DNA from: Coriobacteriales bacterium OH1046
GTDB lineage: Bacteria > Actinomycetota > Coriobacteriia > Coriobacteriales > Atopobiaceae
Assembly (NCBI GenBank): GCA_004010535.1
Contig: RQYE01000001.1
Location: 186,001 to 250,000, forward strand
DNA length: 64,000 bases
Reading direction: 5' to 3'
This document shows, one piece after another, positions 50,599 through 60,696 of the stretch (positions are counted from its first letter, which is position 1; each line of letters begins with the position of its first letter). Below the pieces are notes generated by a model. That model made no database searches and was not told the origin of the DNA. It was given only the letters and a program-made list of their open reading frames with translations. The position numbers and the translations under genes were made by a program.

Positions 50599-51843
50599 GA
50601 TGGCATATCACAGGAGACGCCGCTGCATTGGGTCGGCAAAGCGATCGGCCTGCTCGATCTCGATGCGTTCTTCGCCTCGATCGAACAGCTCGACCATCCC
50701 GCATGGCGTGGCCTCCCCGTCATCGTAGGCGGTTCCCCCTCCAAGCGCGGCGTCGTATCCACGGCATCCTATGAGGCGCGCCGCTATGGCGTGCATTCCG
50801 CCATGGCCTCCGCCACGGCAGAGCGTCTCTGCCCCGACGCCATCTGGACGAGCGGCAACTTCAGACGATATCGCGAGATGAGCGCCAAGGTCATGGCCAT
50901 CCTCATCGACGAGACGCCGCTCGTCGAGCAGGTCTCCATCGACGAGGCCTTCTTCGACATCACGCCCGGAAGGTATTCCCGCGAGGAACCCTACGAGATC
51001 TGCACCCGCATCCAAGCACGCGTATCAGAGCTCGGCATAAGCTGCTCGGTCGGGGTCGGCACGACGAAGAGCATCGCCAAGATCGCCTCGGAGCGCGACA
51101 AGCCCCGCGGGCTCACCATCGTATTCCCCGGCTCGGAGCAGGGTTTTCTGGCACCGCTTCCCATCCGCTCCCTAAGCGGCATCGGACCCAGAGCGGAGAA
51201 GGCCCTCTCCGCTCTGGGCATCAAGACCTTGGGCCAACTCGCCCGCGCAAGCGATGCCGATCTCATGCGGGTGTTCGGCAGCTCGGCGAAGGCCATGAGG
51301 ATGCGCTCCCTCGGCATGGATGAGAGCGCCGTCGCCTCGGTATTCGCAGACGATGCCCCCAAATCGGTCTCATGCGAGAGGACCTTCGAGGCCGATCTCT
51401 ACGATGCGGGCGAGATCGAGGCGGCCATCATGCATGTTGCCGCCCTGACAGGCAGACGCCTGAGGAAGAAGGGGCTCAAGGGAAGCACGGTCACGCTCAA
51501 GATCAAGCACTCCCCCACCAGCCTGCATACGGCCCAGATGCACCTTCCGACCCCAAGCGATGACGAGCATCTCTTCGGGACCTACGCCAAGGATCTTCTC
51601 CCGCGCGTCTGGGAGGAAGGACAGCCCGTCAGGCTCATCGGTGTGGGCATCTCGCACCTCGCGGGCCAAGGGTCTGCACCATGCCTCTTCGATGGACGCA
51701 ACGCGCGGCTCGGCAAGCTCTCGAAAGCGACCGACCTCGTCAAGGAGCGTTTCGGGGACGACGCCATACGCTATGGGCGCGACCTGCGATTTGCCGAACG
51801 CGTCTCGAATACCGCCCCTTTGGGGAAGGCGGATTCCCCCTAA
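50593..51843 (+). CDS. dinB: DNA polymerase IV (Y-family translesion polymerase)
   Basis: DinB copies past damaged bases. The 416-aa protein shows IGLLDLDAFFASIEQ (first metal aspartates), YEARRYGVHSAMASATAERLCP, VEQVSIDEAFFDIT (catalytic Asp-Glu), GVGTTKSIAKIASERDKPRG and the helix-hairpin-helix IRSLSGIGPRAEKAL, followed by the little-finger domain. No beta-clamp motif was looked for in detail. The ATG at 50593 has no ribosome site; it coincides with the predicted transcription start and the SOS box. The stop overlaps that of rsfS on the other strand by four bases. Confidence 0.94.
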   Translation: MFDGISQETPLHWVGKAIGLLDLDAFFASIEQLDHPAWRGLPVIVGGSPSKRGVVSTASYEARRYGVHSAMASATAERLCPDAIWTSGNFRRYREMSAKVMAILIDETPLVEQVSIDEAFFDITPGRYSREEPYEICTRIQARVSELGISCSVGVGTTKSIAKIASERDKPRGLTIVFPGSEQGFLAPLPIRSLSGIGPRAEKALSALGIKTLGQLARASDADLMRVFGSSAKAMRMRSLGMDESAVASVFADDAPKSVSCERTFEADLYDAGEIEAAIMHVAALTGRRLRKKGLKGSTVTLKIKHSPTSLHTAQMHLPTPSDDEHLFGTYAKDLLPRVWEEGQPVRLIGVGISHLAGQGSAPCLFDGRNARLGKLSKATDLVKERFGDDAIRYGRDLRFAERVSNTAPLGKADSP

Positions 51844-52214
51844 GCTCCGGCAGGCCGCTCATTGAATGCGAGCGCGATGCGCGGAGCCTCGCCCCACAGG
51901 TTCCCGAGGCGGTAGAAGTCGCGCGCTTCGGGAAGGAACACGTGGACGACGACGGATCCGTAATCCATGAGCACCCACGAGAGGCCTGCCCTGCCCTCGA
52001 TCGAGATCGGCTTCACCGAGCAGTTCTTGGAGACCTTCTCCTCGATCTCGTCGACTAGGGAATCGGCTTGGCGCGCATTGGAAGCCGAGCAGATCAGGAA
52101 GTAGTCGCACACGTCGCTCAGCTTACTCAGATCCAGCACCTCGATATCGACGGCCTTCTTGGCATCGGCGGCGAATGCTGCGGCTTTCGCAAGTTCGAGC
52201 GGGGTGCAAACCAT
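51840..52214 (-). CDS. rsfS: Ribosomal silencing factor RsfS
   Basis: RsfS (124 aa) binds L14 and blocks subunit joining during starvation. The family pattern is clear: KKAVDIEVLDLSKLSDVCDYFLICSASNARQ (shown from the conserved beta strand), then GRAGLSWVLMDYGSVVVHVFLPEARDFYRLGNLW. The ATG at 52214 follows AAAGGA at six bases. It is the last gene of the obgE-proB-proA-nadD-yqeK-rsfS run. Confidence 0.94.
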   Translation of the reverse strand: MVCTPLELAKAAAFAADAKKAVDIEVLDLSKLSDVCDYFLICSASNARQADSLVDEIEEKVSKNCSVKPISIEGRAGLSWVLMDYGSVVVHVFLPEARDFYRLGNLWGEAPRIALAFNERPAGA

Positions 52215-52224
52215 GGAGTTCCTT

Positions 52225-52833
52225 TCAGCGGGTTCTCTGCAGGACATAGTGATTATACGTCTCGACGGTTCCGGGCCACAGGAAACGCTTGGTCTCGAGC
52301 ACGTAGGAGATGCTGCCTGCGAACGTCTCGAGGAAGAGCTCCTCGAGGCCGACCGCCCCGACCAGGGCTCGCTGCCGCTCAACGCGCGGCGTCGAGGAGC
52401 GGCCGGGCTCGATGCCGTCGGCGATGTAGATGACCATGTCGAGGGCAGACATCGCGGGAGATGCCACGGTATGATGCTCGATCGCCTCGAAAACCGCCGC
52501 ATCGAGTTCCGGATAGACGCCCCTGAGCTCGCGCGCCGCGATGGGACCATGGAGGATGGGAAGCACGAGCGAGAGATCGCAGCCGAAGTCGAGGCCGAAT
52601 GCGTGCGCCTTCTCGAGCTGCTCCCTGCCGGAATACGCCTTGGCGTAGTCATGGAGCAGGCCGGCAACGCGTGCATCGAACTGATCGACGCCATACGTCC
52701 GCGCGAGCTCGACTGCGGTCTCGGCGACACGCCGGGAATGCTCGAGGCGATGCGGCCTCTTCCCGAGCTGGCCTGCGATATCGGCTTCGATGCGTCCGAG
52801 CAGCTCGCCCCTATCGTACGGGGCCCTACCCAT
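52225..52833 (-). CDS. yqeK: YqeK-type HD hydrolase (bis(5'-nucleosyl)-tetraphosphatase)
   Basis: The 202-aa HD-domain protein has the metal motif LEHSRRVAETAVELA, then VAGLLHDYAKAYS (HD pair) and LHGPIAAREL, EAIEHHTVASPAMSALDMVIYIAD. This is the YqeK family, which hydrolyses Ap4A symmetrically in Gram-positives. The ATG at 52833 overlaps the nadD stop by eight bases and has GGTGGAG upstream. The nadD-yqeK-rsfS order is highly conserved. Confidence 0.92.
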   Translation of the reverse strand: MGRAPYDRGELLGRIEADIAGQLGKRPHRLEHSRRVAETAVELARTYGVDQFDARVAGLLHDYAKAYSGREQLEKAHAFGLDFGCDLSLVLPILHGPIAARELRGVYPELDAAVFEAIEHHTVASPAMSALDMVIYIADGIEPGRSSTPRVERQRALVGAVGLEELFLETFAGSISYVLETKRFLWPGTVETYNHYVLQRTR

Positions 52834-53545
52834 CTTGGCTCCACCTCTCGGTGCGGGGGGACTGGAAGGCGTCGCCCACATCGTAGAGACCGTGCTTGCG
52901 GATATAGCCTATCACGGAATCGGGGGTGAGGTAGCGCAGGCTCTGGCCGAGTTCGGCACGCATGCGGAGATCCGTCGAGGAGATGGCGAGCGCGGGGATC
53001 TCGAGGTAGGTCACGTCGAAATCGAATTCGGAATCCTCGATGACGCGTCGGGCATGCGAGAGATCGTAACCGGGGCGGGTCGCAGCGACGAGGCGGGCGA
53101 GGCGGGCGATATCGCCGGCATCGCGCCATGTCACGATATCGGCGATGGCGTCTGCGCCCGTGATGAAGAAGAAGGAGACGTTATCCGGGTAGAGGCCATG
53201 AAGCAAGCGCAGCGTATCGGCCGTGTAGGTCACGCCATCGCGATCGATCTCGAAGCGCGAGGCGATGAAATGGGGGTTGTCGGAAGTCGCGAGCAGTGTC
53301 ATGGCGTAGCGATCCTCGCCTGAGGTGACCTTCTTATCCTGCTTGAAGGCGGGGTTGCCGGCAGGCATGAAGGCGACGAGGTCGAGGCCGAGCTCATCGA
53401 ACGCCTGCTCTGCCGCGACGAGGTGGCCGTTGTGGATGGGGTCGAAGGTGCCGCCCATGATCCCGAGACGGTAGGTGCGGGCGGGATCCCTCCCCAGATG
53501 CGGGAGGTCGAACATCTCGAAGGCTGTATCGGTTCCGGTATCCAT
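52826..53545 (-). CDS. nadD: Nicotinate-nucleotide adenylyltransferase
   Basis: NadD adenylates nicotinate mononucleotide in NAD synthesis. Nucleotidyltransferase motifs are GIMGGTFDPIHNGHLVAAEQ and ISSTDLRMRAELGQSLRYLTPD near the C-terminus. Total length is 239 aa including a 25-residue N-terminal lead. The ATG at 53545 overlaps the proA stop by one base (TGATG). Confidence 0.95.
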   Translation of the reverse strand: MDTGTDTAFEMFDLPHLGRDPARTYRLGIMGGTFDPIHNGHLVAAEQAFDELGLDLVAFMPAGNPAFKQDKKVTSGEDRYAMTLLATSDNPHFIASRFEIDRDGVTYTADTLRLLHGLYPDNVSFFFITGADAIADIVTWRDAGDIARLARLVAATRPGYDLSHARRVIEDSEFDFDVTYLEIPALAISSTDLRMRAELGQSLRYLTPDSVIGYIRKHGLYDVGDAFQSPRTERWSQDG

Positions 53546-54801
53546 CAGCGGACCTGCCCCTCTCCGCGGAGGATGTACTTCGTGGTGGTCAGCGCAGCGG
53601 CGCCCATGGGGCCGCGCGCATGCAGCTTCTGCGTCGAGATGCCGATCTCGCCTCCGAGGCCGAACACGCCGCCATCGGTGAACCGTGTGGAGGCGTTCAC
53701 GTAAACGGCGGCGGCATCGACGCCCGCGACGAAGGCTTCCGCCACAGCGTAATCCTCGGTGATGACGGCCTCGGAGTGGCCGGTCCCGTAGCGGTTGATA
53801 TGCTCCACCGCCTCGCCGACGCCCGAGACGCAGCAGACGCTCATCTTGAGCGCGAGGTACTCGGTAGCGTAGTCCTCCTCGGTCGCCGCCTCCATCGGCA
53901 CGCCGAGCCCGCACGCGATAGCGCGGACCCGCTCGTCCCCGCAGAGCTCCACGCCGGCCGCATGGAGGGCAGGGAGCACGTCGCAAAGAAGCTGCTCGGC
54001 TGCGGAGGCATCGACGAGCAGGGACTCGATCGAGTTGCACGTGCCGGGGCGCGAGGTCTTGGCATTGATGACGATGGGGACGATCTTGGCCGGATCTGCC
54101 GCGGCATCGAGGTACACATGGCAGTTGCCCGTGCCGGTCTCGATGGTGGGGACGGTGGCGCTATCCACGCATGCCCTGATGAGCGAGGCGCCGCCGCGCG
54201 GGATGAGCACATCGACGTATCCATGGGTGCGCATAAGCTCCTCGGTCTCGGCATGGTCGGTGGAATCGACGTAGCAGAGGGCGTCGGAGGGGAGCCCCGC
54301 CTCCTCGAGCGCAGCGCAGCAGGAGCTGGCCAGCGCCACGCAGGATTCGCGGGCCGCAGAGCCGCCCTTGAGCACGCAGGCATTGCCCGAGCGGAGGCAG
54401 AGCGCGAAGGAGTCCACCGTCACGTTGGGACGCGCCTCGTAGATCATGGCGACGACGCCCATGGGAACGGTCACCTGCTCCATGCGGAGCCCCGACTCGA
54501 GCGTATGGCCCGAGACGATGCGGTGGAGCGGATCGGCCTGGCCGGCGATCTCCCTGAGCGACGAGGCCATATCTTCGATCCGCCCATCGTCCAGCGCGAG
54601 GCGATCGAGGAGCGCTGCGCTCATGCCACCTTGGCGGGCGCGTTCCATATCGCGCGCATTCGCCGCGAGGATGGCCTCGGAATCTGCGAGGATGCGGTCC
54701 GCTGCGGCAAGAAGCGCCCTCCTGCGCAGCGCGTCGCTCGCCCGAGCGACGCGCACGCTCGCCTTCTTCGCCGCCTGCGCCGCCATGAGTGCCAGTGCCA
54801 T
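53545..54801 (-). CDS. proA: Gamma-glutamyl phosphate reductase
   Basis: ProA reduces gamma-glutamyl phosphate to glutamate semialdehyde in proline synthesis. Aldehyde-dehydrogenase-like features include YEARPNVTVDSFALCLRSGN, LKGGSAARES, IPRGGASLIR, the catalytic cysteine region NAKTSRPGTCNSIESLLV and NASTRFTDGGVFGLGGEIGIST. The ATG at 54801 has GGGGG five bases upstream. It follows proB by 13 bases; together they carry out the first two proline steps. Confidence 0.96.
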   Translation of the reverse strand: MALALMAAQAAKKASVRVARASDALRRRALLAAADRILADSEAILAANARDMERARQGGMSAALLDRLALDDGRIEDMASSLREIAGQADPLHRIVSGHTLESGLRMEQVTVPMGVVAMIYEARPNVTVDSFALCLRSGNACVLKGGSAARESCVALASSCCAALEEAGLPSDALCYVDSTDHAETEELMRTHGYVDVLIPRGGASLIRACVDSATVPTIETGTGNCHVYLDAAADPAKIVPIVINAKTSRPGTCNSIESLLVDASAAEQLLCDVLPALHAAGVELCGDERVRAIACGLGVPMEAATEEDYATEYLALKMSVCCVSGVGEAVEHINRYGTGHSEAVITEDYAVAEAFVAGVDAAAVYVNASTRFTDGGVFGLGGEIGISTQKLHARGPMGAAALTTTKYILRGEGQVR

Positions 54802-54814
54802 TGCTACCCCCTTG

Positions 54815-55927
54815 CTAGAAGATGAACAGGTCATCGCGGTGTATTGCCGGCAGAGCACCCGCTTCGCCCGCAAAGCGGGCGATGACATCGAGCTTGAGGC
54901 CTTTGAAGCGCCCCAAGTCCGAGGCGTCGTATGCGATCGTTCCACGGCCGATGAGGAGGCCGTCGGACGAGTCGACATCGACCACATCGCCCGCCCTGAA
55001 CGATCCCGCGCAGGCCGTCACACCCACGGGCAGGATCGAGGCGCCTTGGGAGAGGACGGCCTGCATCGCCCCCGCATCGAGGGTGATCGTGCCCTGCGGG
55101 ATCTCGGCGAGGCCGATCCAGAGCTTGCGCGGATTCTCGTGGGCGATCGAACCGTTCTGCTTGAAGAGGGTGCCGCGCGCCGTCCCGTCGACGCAGGCGA
55201 TGAGGCAGTTCGGCATGCGGCCATGGCAGATGAAGGTGGGGATGCCCGCAGCCATCATCATGCGCGCAGCGGAGACCTTGGAGAACATCCCGCCCGTGCC
55301 GTACGGGGAGGAGGGAGAGCCGGCGATGCGGAAGAGCTCCTTGTCGATATGGTCGACGCGGGATATGAGGCGCGCAGTGGCATCGCGGGAGGGATCCGAG
55401 GTATAGAGGCCTGCGACATCCGAGAGGATCACGTAGAGGTCGGCGCTCACAAGCGCGGAGACGATCGCCCCGAGCATGTCGTTGTCGCCGAAGGTGAACT
55501 CGGCGACCGAGACCGTATCGTTCTCGTTGACGATGGGGACGACGCCGAGCTCGAGCAGGCGCTCCACCGTGTTGCGCGCATTGAGATAGCCCGCACGATC
55601 GATCACGTCACGGCGCGTGAGCAGCATCTGCCCGCACGAGAGGCCATGACCCGCAAGCGCCTTCTCGTAGGATTCGATGAGCTTGGCTTGCCCGGCGGCA
55701 GCGCATGCCTGGAGCGTGGGGATGTCGGTCGGAGGGGAGGCGAAACCGAGCACCTCGCGTCCCGCCGCCGCAGCGCCCGATGAGACGACGATGATGCGCG
55801 TGCCACGTGCGCGGAGCTCCGCTATCTGGGTGCAGAGCGCATCGATGAACCCGCAGTCGAGTCCTCCCCCGCCATCGACGAGCGTCGAGGATCCTATCTT
55901 GACCACGATGAGATCGGGCGACGTCAT
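54815..55927 (-). CDS. proB: Glutamate 5-kinase
   Basis: ProB phosphorylates glutamate and is the feedback-controlled first enzyme of proline synthesis. The amino-acid-kinase domain has VVKIGSSTLV, VSSGAAAAGREVLGF, NENDTVSVAEFTFGDND and GTGGMFSKVSAARM. A C-terminal PUA domain (about 275-365) is present, as in Escherichia coli ProB. Length is 370 aa. It lies four bases after obgE. Confidence 0.96.
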   Translation of the reverse strand: MTSPDLIVVKIGSSTLVDGGGGLDCGFIDALCTQIAELRARGTRIIVVSSGAAAAGREVLGFASPPTDIPTLQACAAAGQAKLIESYEKALAGHGLSCGQMLLTRRDVIDRAGYLNARNTVERLLELGVVPIVNENDTVSVAEFTFGDNDMLGAIVSALVSADLYVILSDVAGLYTSDPSRDATARLISRVDHIDKELFRIAGSPSSPYGTGGMFSKVSAARMMMAAGIPTFICHGRMPNCLIACVDGTARGTLFKQNGSIAHENPRKLWIGLAEIPQGTITLDAGAMQAVLSQGASILPVGVTACAGSFRAGDVVDVDSSDGLLIGRGTIAYDASDLGRFKGLKLDVIARFAGEAGALPAIHRDDLFIF

Positions 55928-55931
55928 ATCC

Positions 55932-57392
<1,461 letters not shown>

Positions 57393-57641
57393 CTACACAG
57401 CGCGGACGTGCACGCGGTGCTTCGCGCCCCTCGTGAACTCGACGACGCCGGCCTCCAGCGCGAAGAGGGTGTCGTCCTTGCCGACGCCCACGTTATCGCC
57501 GGGGGCGATGCGGGTGCCGCGCTGGCGGACGAGGATCTCGCCGGCCTTCACGAGCTGCCCGCCATAGCGCTTGGTGCCGAGACGCTGAGCCTGCGAATCG
57601 CGTCCGTTCCGTGACGAGCCGAGACCTTTTTTATGTGCCAT
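57393..57641 (-). CDS. rpmA: 50S ribosomal protein L27
   Basis: L27 (82 aa) reaches the peptidyl-transferase centre with its N-terminus. The sequence begins [20 protein letters not shown] and contains [22 protein letters not shown]. There is no N-terminal cleavage extension such as the one processed by Prp in many Firmicutes. It follows rplU by 32 bases. Confidence 0.97.
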   Translation of the reverse strand: MAHKKGLGSSRNGRDSQAQRLGTKRYGGQLVKAGEILVRQRGTRIAPGDNVGVGKDDTLFALEAGVVEFTRGAKHRVHVRAV

Positions 57642-57673
57642 GTTTCTCTACCTGCCTTTACCGTTCGTCTGTC

Positions 57674-58036
57674 TTACTCGGCCGCTTCAGCAGCATCCTC
57701 GGAGCTGGCAGCCTTGGCTGCGGCGCGCGAGGTGGGAAGGGCGGTGATGAGGAGCTTGGTGAGGTTCTGGCGATGGCCGTTGAGACGATGGTAGCGCTTG
57801 CGCTTCTTCATCTTGAACACGAGCACCTTCTCGTCCTTGTATTGCTCGAGCACCTCGGCGGTGACCTTCTTGGAACCAAGGGCACCGGGATCGGAGATGG
57901 TGTTCTTGCCATCGTTCAGGAACAGGACATCGAGATCCACGTTATCACCAGGCTGCGCATCGAGCTTCTCGACCGAGACGATGTCGCCCTTGGCAACCTT
58001 ATACTGCTTGCCGCCAGTTGCTACGATTGCGTACAT
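57674..58036 (-). CDS. rplU: 50S ribosomal protein L21
   Basis: L21 (120 aa) reads MYAIVATGGKQYKVAKGDIV at the start and KKRKRYHRLNGHRQNLTKLLI near the end. A 20-residue Ala/Ser/Glu tail (AAAKAASSEDAAEAAE) extends beyond the normal C-terminus. It is expressed from a clear promoter that overlaps the end of the upstream gene. Confidence 0.97.
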   Translation of the reverse strand: MYAIVATGGKQYKVAKGDIVSVEKLDAQPGDNVDLDVLFLNDGKNTISDPGALGSKKVTAEVLEQYKDEKVLVFKMKKRKRYHRLNGHRQNLTKLLITALPTSRAAAKAASSEDAAEAAE

Positions 58037-58075
58037 GACATGCCTTTCATTGCTGGTTTATGTGCAACAGACGAT

Positions 58076-58104
58076 ATAATATCAGCGATTGTGCAGCTAG
58101 TCAA
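58076..58104 (-). promoter_or_regulatory. Promoter of rplU-rpmA
   Basis: On the minus strand TTGACT (58099-58104) and TATTAT (58076-58081) are 17 bases apart. The -35 element overlaps the stop codon of the DUF2344 gene. The leader would be about 33 bases long. Confidence 0.85.
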
Positions 58105-58816
58105 CGAATTGCGTCGATGAAAGTTGGAACGGATCCACGAGCGTGCCGTCATCGAGATGGTGTTGGGCGGTGCGCTCGCAGCGCAGGTAGCGGGGAAGCG
58201 CATCGGCATGCCCGATGCAGGCGAAGGCGGCGCGGATGAAGGCCTCGGGCCGCAGCGCGCCGTTCGGCCCGAGGAGCGTCTCGAGGCCGAGCATGAGGCT
58301 TTCATCCTCGCGCGCCGTCCCGTGCGCGACGTATCCTGCGCGGACGTCGACCATCTTCTCCTTCTCCCCGCGCATAGAGGTGAACGACCCCTGCTCGCAG
58401 AGCGCGGCGATGGCTTCATCGACCACGTTGCCGTCGAGTCCGGGCCCGAGATCGAGAAGCCAGGATGACCGGTCGAGCCACGCCTCGAGGGCGGGCAGCG
58501 AGCCTTCCACATAGCGCGCCTCGAAGGGGCGCAATGCGGCCGGCGCGGTGCGGGAGAGCCGCTCGAGAGCAACGCCCGCATCGAGACGATCGGAGAGGAA
58601 AAGGTCGAAATACTCCGCTTTGGAGGAAACGCCCACGGGAAGGGCGGAGGTGAATTGGATGCGCATGCGCCGTGCGAAACCCTGGGACACCGCGAAGGGG
58701 AGCCCCGCGCGCCTGATCGAGCGCCCGATGGTGGAGGACAGCTCGAGGTGGCTGAGGAACGCCAAGCGCGAGCTCTTCGGATAGGCGAAGCGGAGGCGGT
58801 AGAGATCGGACTTCAC
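58097..58816 (-). CDS. TIGR03936/DUF2344 family protein
   Basis: The 239-aa protein matches the DUF2344 family: YRLRFAYPKSSRLAFLSHLELSS, then GFARRMRIQFTSALPVGVSSKAEYFDL (in part). These proteins are encoded next to, or fused with, a B12-binding-type radical-SAM protein, as here, and usually lie upstream of rplU-rpmA. The role is unknown; RNA or ribosome modification is often proposed from context. The GTG at 58816 overlaps the radical-SAM stop as GTGA. Confidence 0.85.
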   Translation of the reverse strand: MKSDLYRLRFAYPKSSRLAFLSHLELSSTIGRSIRRAGLPFAVSQGFARRMRIQFTSALPVGVSSKAEYFDLFLSDRLDAGVALERLSRTAPAALRPFEARYVEGSLPALEAWLDRSSWLLDLGPGLDGNVVDEAIAALCEQGSFTSMRGEKEKMVDVRAGYVAHGTAREDESLMLGLETLLGPNGALRPEAFIRAAFACIGHADALPRYLRCERTAQHHLDDGTLVDPFQLSSTQFVD

Positions 58817-60693
58817 GATCTCACCCCTTGGATGACGTTCGCAACGCCCAAGATAGGACAGACCCCGCACCCCTCGCATGACGCCATGGTGCAGTCCCCG
58901 GTCGTGATCCCCGCGCATGCGCGACGCCATTCACGCTGGAGGAAGCCCTTGGATACCGCAGGCGAGGTATGCTCCCACGGCAGGCGTGCATCGAGATCGA
59001 AGCGCTCGGTGGCGATGTCCTCCAGATCGAGGCCGACGGCACGGGCCGCCTCGACCCAGGTCCCATAGGAGAACTGCGATGTCCAGGCATCGAAACGGCA
59101 CCCCCGCCTCCATGCTTCGCGGATGAGCCCGAAACCAGCGCGGCCCATCTTCGAAAGCGCCGCCTCTACAAGCGAGGAATGCGCATCGTGGCAGGATATG
59201 CGGATAGCGCGATCGCGCGGCGCGCATGCGAGCAGGAGCTGCTGGCGGCGCCTCACCTCATCGGGGGGAAGCTGCCCGCACCACTGGAACGCGGTATAGG
59301 CCTTCGGGACGAGCACGGCGACGGATACCGAGATGGAGACGCCGCTCCTGCGCCCCCTCCCCACCACCTCGCGCCCGATCTCGAGCATGCGGTTGGCGGT
59401 CTCGGCAATGGCGATGATATCCTCGTCGGTCTCGGTGGGAAGCCCCATCATGTAGTAGAGCTTGATCTTGCGCCAGCCGTTCTGGAATGCAGTGCTGGCC
59501 GCATGCTCGATATCCTCCTCGGTCACGTTCTTGTTGATGACATCGCGCAGGCGCTGGGTGCCGGCCTCGGGAGCGAACGTGAGCGAGCTCCTGCGTCCTG
59601 CCGAGGCTGCAGCGGCCATATCGACGCCGAACGAATCGAGGCGCTGGGATGGCAATGAGACGCGGATGCCCGCATCGTCGACCAGCTTCGAGAGCTCGCG
59701 CAGCATCTCCGTGCACTGCGAGTGATCGGTCGTGGAGAGCGACGAGAGCGAGACCTCGTCGTAACCGCAGGCGGCAAGGGCCCGTGAGGCAGCCTCGACG
59801 ATCTGTCCGAGGGGCCGTTCGCGGACCGGACGGTATGTCATGCCCGCTTGGCAGAACCGGCACCCGCGGGTGCATCCGCGCAGGACCTCGATGGAAAGGC
59901 GGTCGTGCACCGTCTCGAGGTAGGGAACGATCGTGGCGGCGACGGGCTCGGTGGCGGAAAGATCCGCCTCGCAGCGCTTGTAGACCACCTCGGGAGCAGT
60001 TCCCGGCTCGCCCGGAACCGCATAACCCCACCGGGTGGAGCCCGCGTCGACGACCTCCTTGTACAGCGAGGGCACGTACACGCCCGGGATGGCCGCGAGC
60101 GCGCGCAGGATCTCGGCGCGGGAGGTACCGGAGGCGCGCAGGTCGCGGATACGCATGCAGGCATCCTTGATGCTCGTCTCGCCATCGCCGAGCAGGACCG
60201 CATCGAACGCGGCGGCCATGGGCTCGGCATTCCAAGCGGAAGGACCTCCTGCGATGACGATGGGATCGCCCTCCGCCCGCTCCCTCCCCAGCTGGGGAAT
60301 GCCCGCGAGATCGAGCACCTCGAGGACGTTCGTCATGATGAGCTCGTGGGCGAGCGTGAACCCCACGACATCGAAGGATGCCAAGGGGGCTGCGGATTCG
60401 AGCGAGAGCAGCGGGATGCCGCGCTCGCGCAGCAGCGCGATCATATCGATCCAAGGCAGGTAGGCGCGCTCGCACGAGATGCCCTCGAGGCGGTTGATCT
60501 CGTTGTAGAGGATGGCGATACCCAAGTTGGCTTGACCGATCTCATAGACATCGGCATAGACCATGCACACGTGGAACGGTCCGGCCTGCTCCTCGCAGAC
60601 GCCCCACTCGTGGTCGATATAGCGCGAGGGCTTCTCCACGAGCGGGAGCAGGGGTTCGATGAGGTGGAAGCAATCTTTCCGCTCGGCACGCAT
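58813..60693 (-). CDS. TIGR03960-type radical-SAM protein
   Basis: The 626-aa protein has an N-terminal B12-binding-like Rossmann region (about 40-200, HVCMVYADVYEIGQANLG, VIAGGPSAWNAEPMA) and a radical-SAM domain with Cys274, Cys278 and Cys281 in RGCTRGCRFCQAG. It lacks the fused DUF2344 part, which is encoded by the next gene. No substrate is known. The fixed association with rplU and rpmA points to a role in translation or RNA metabolism. Confidence 0.86.
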   Translation of the reverse strand: MRAERKDCFHLIEPLLPLVEKPSRYIDHEWGVCEEQAGPFHVCMVYADVYEIGQANLGIAILYNEINRLEGISCERAYLPWIDMIALLRERGIPLLSLESAAPLASFDVVGFTLAHELIMTNVLEVLDLAGIPQLGRERAEGDPIVIAGGPSAWNAEPMAAAFDAVLLGDGETSIKDACMRIRDLRASGTSRAEILRALAAIPGVYVPSLYKEVVDAGSTRWGYAVPGEPGTAPEVVYKRCEADLSATEPVAATIVPYLETVHDRLSIEVLRGCTRGCRFCQAGMTYRPVRERPLGQIVEAASRALAACGYDEVSLSSLSTTDHSQCTEMLRELSKLVDDAGIRVSLPSQRLDSFGVDMAAAASAGRRSSLTFAPEAGTQRLRDVINKNVTEEDIEHAASTAFQNGWRKIKLYYMMGLPTETDEDIIAIAETANRMLEIGREVVGRGRRSGVSISVSVAVLVPKAYTAFQWCGQLPPDEVRRRQQLLLACAPRDRAIRISCHDAHSSLVEAALSKMGRAGFGLIREAWRRGCRFDAWTSQFSYGTWVEAARAVGLDLEDIATERFDLDARLPWEHTSPAVSKGFLQREWRRACAGITTGDCTMASCEGCGVCPILGVANVIQGVRS

Positions 60694-60696
60694 GGC

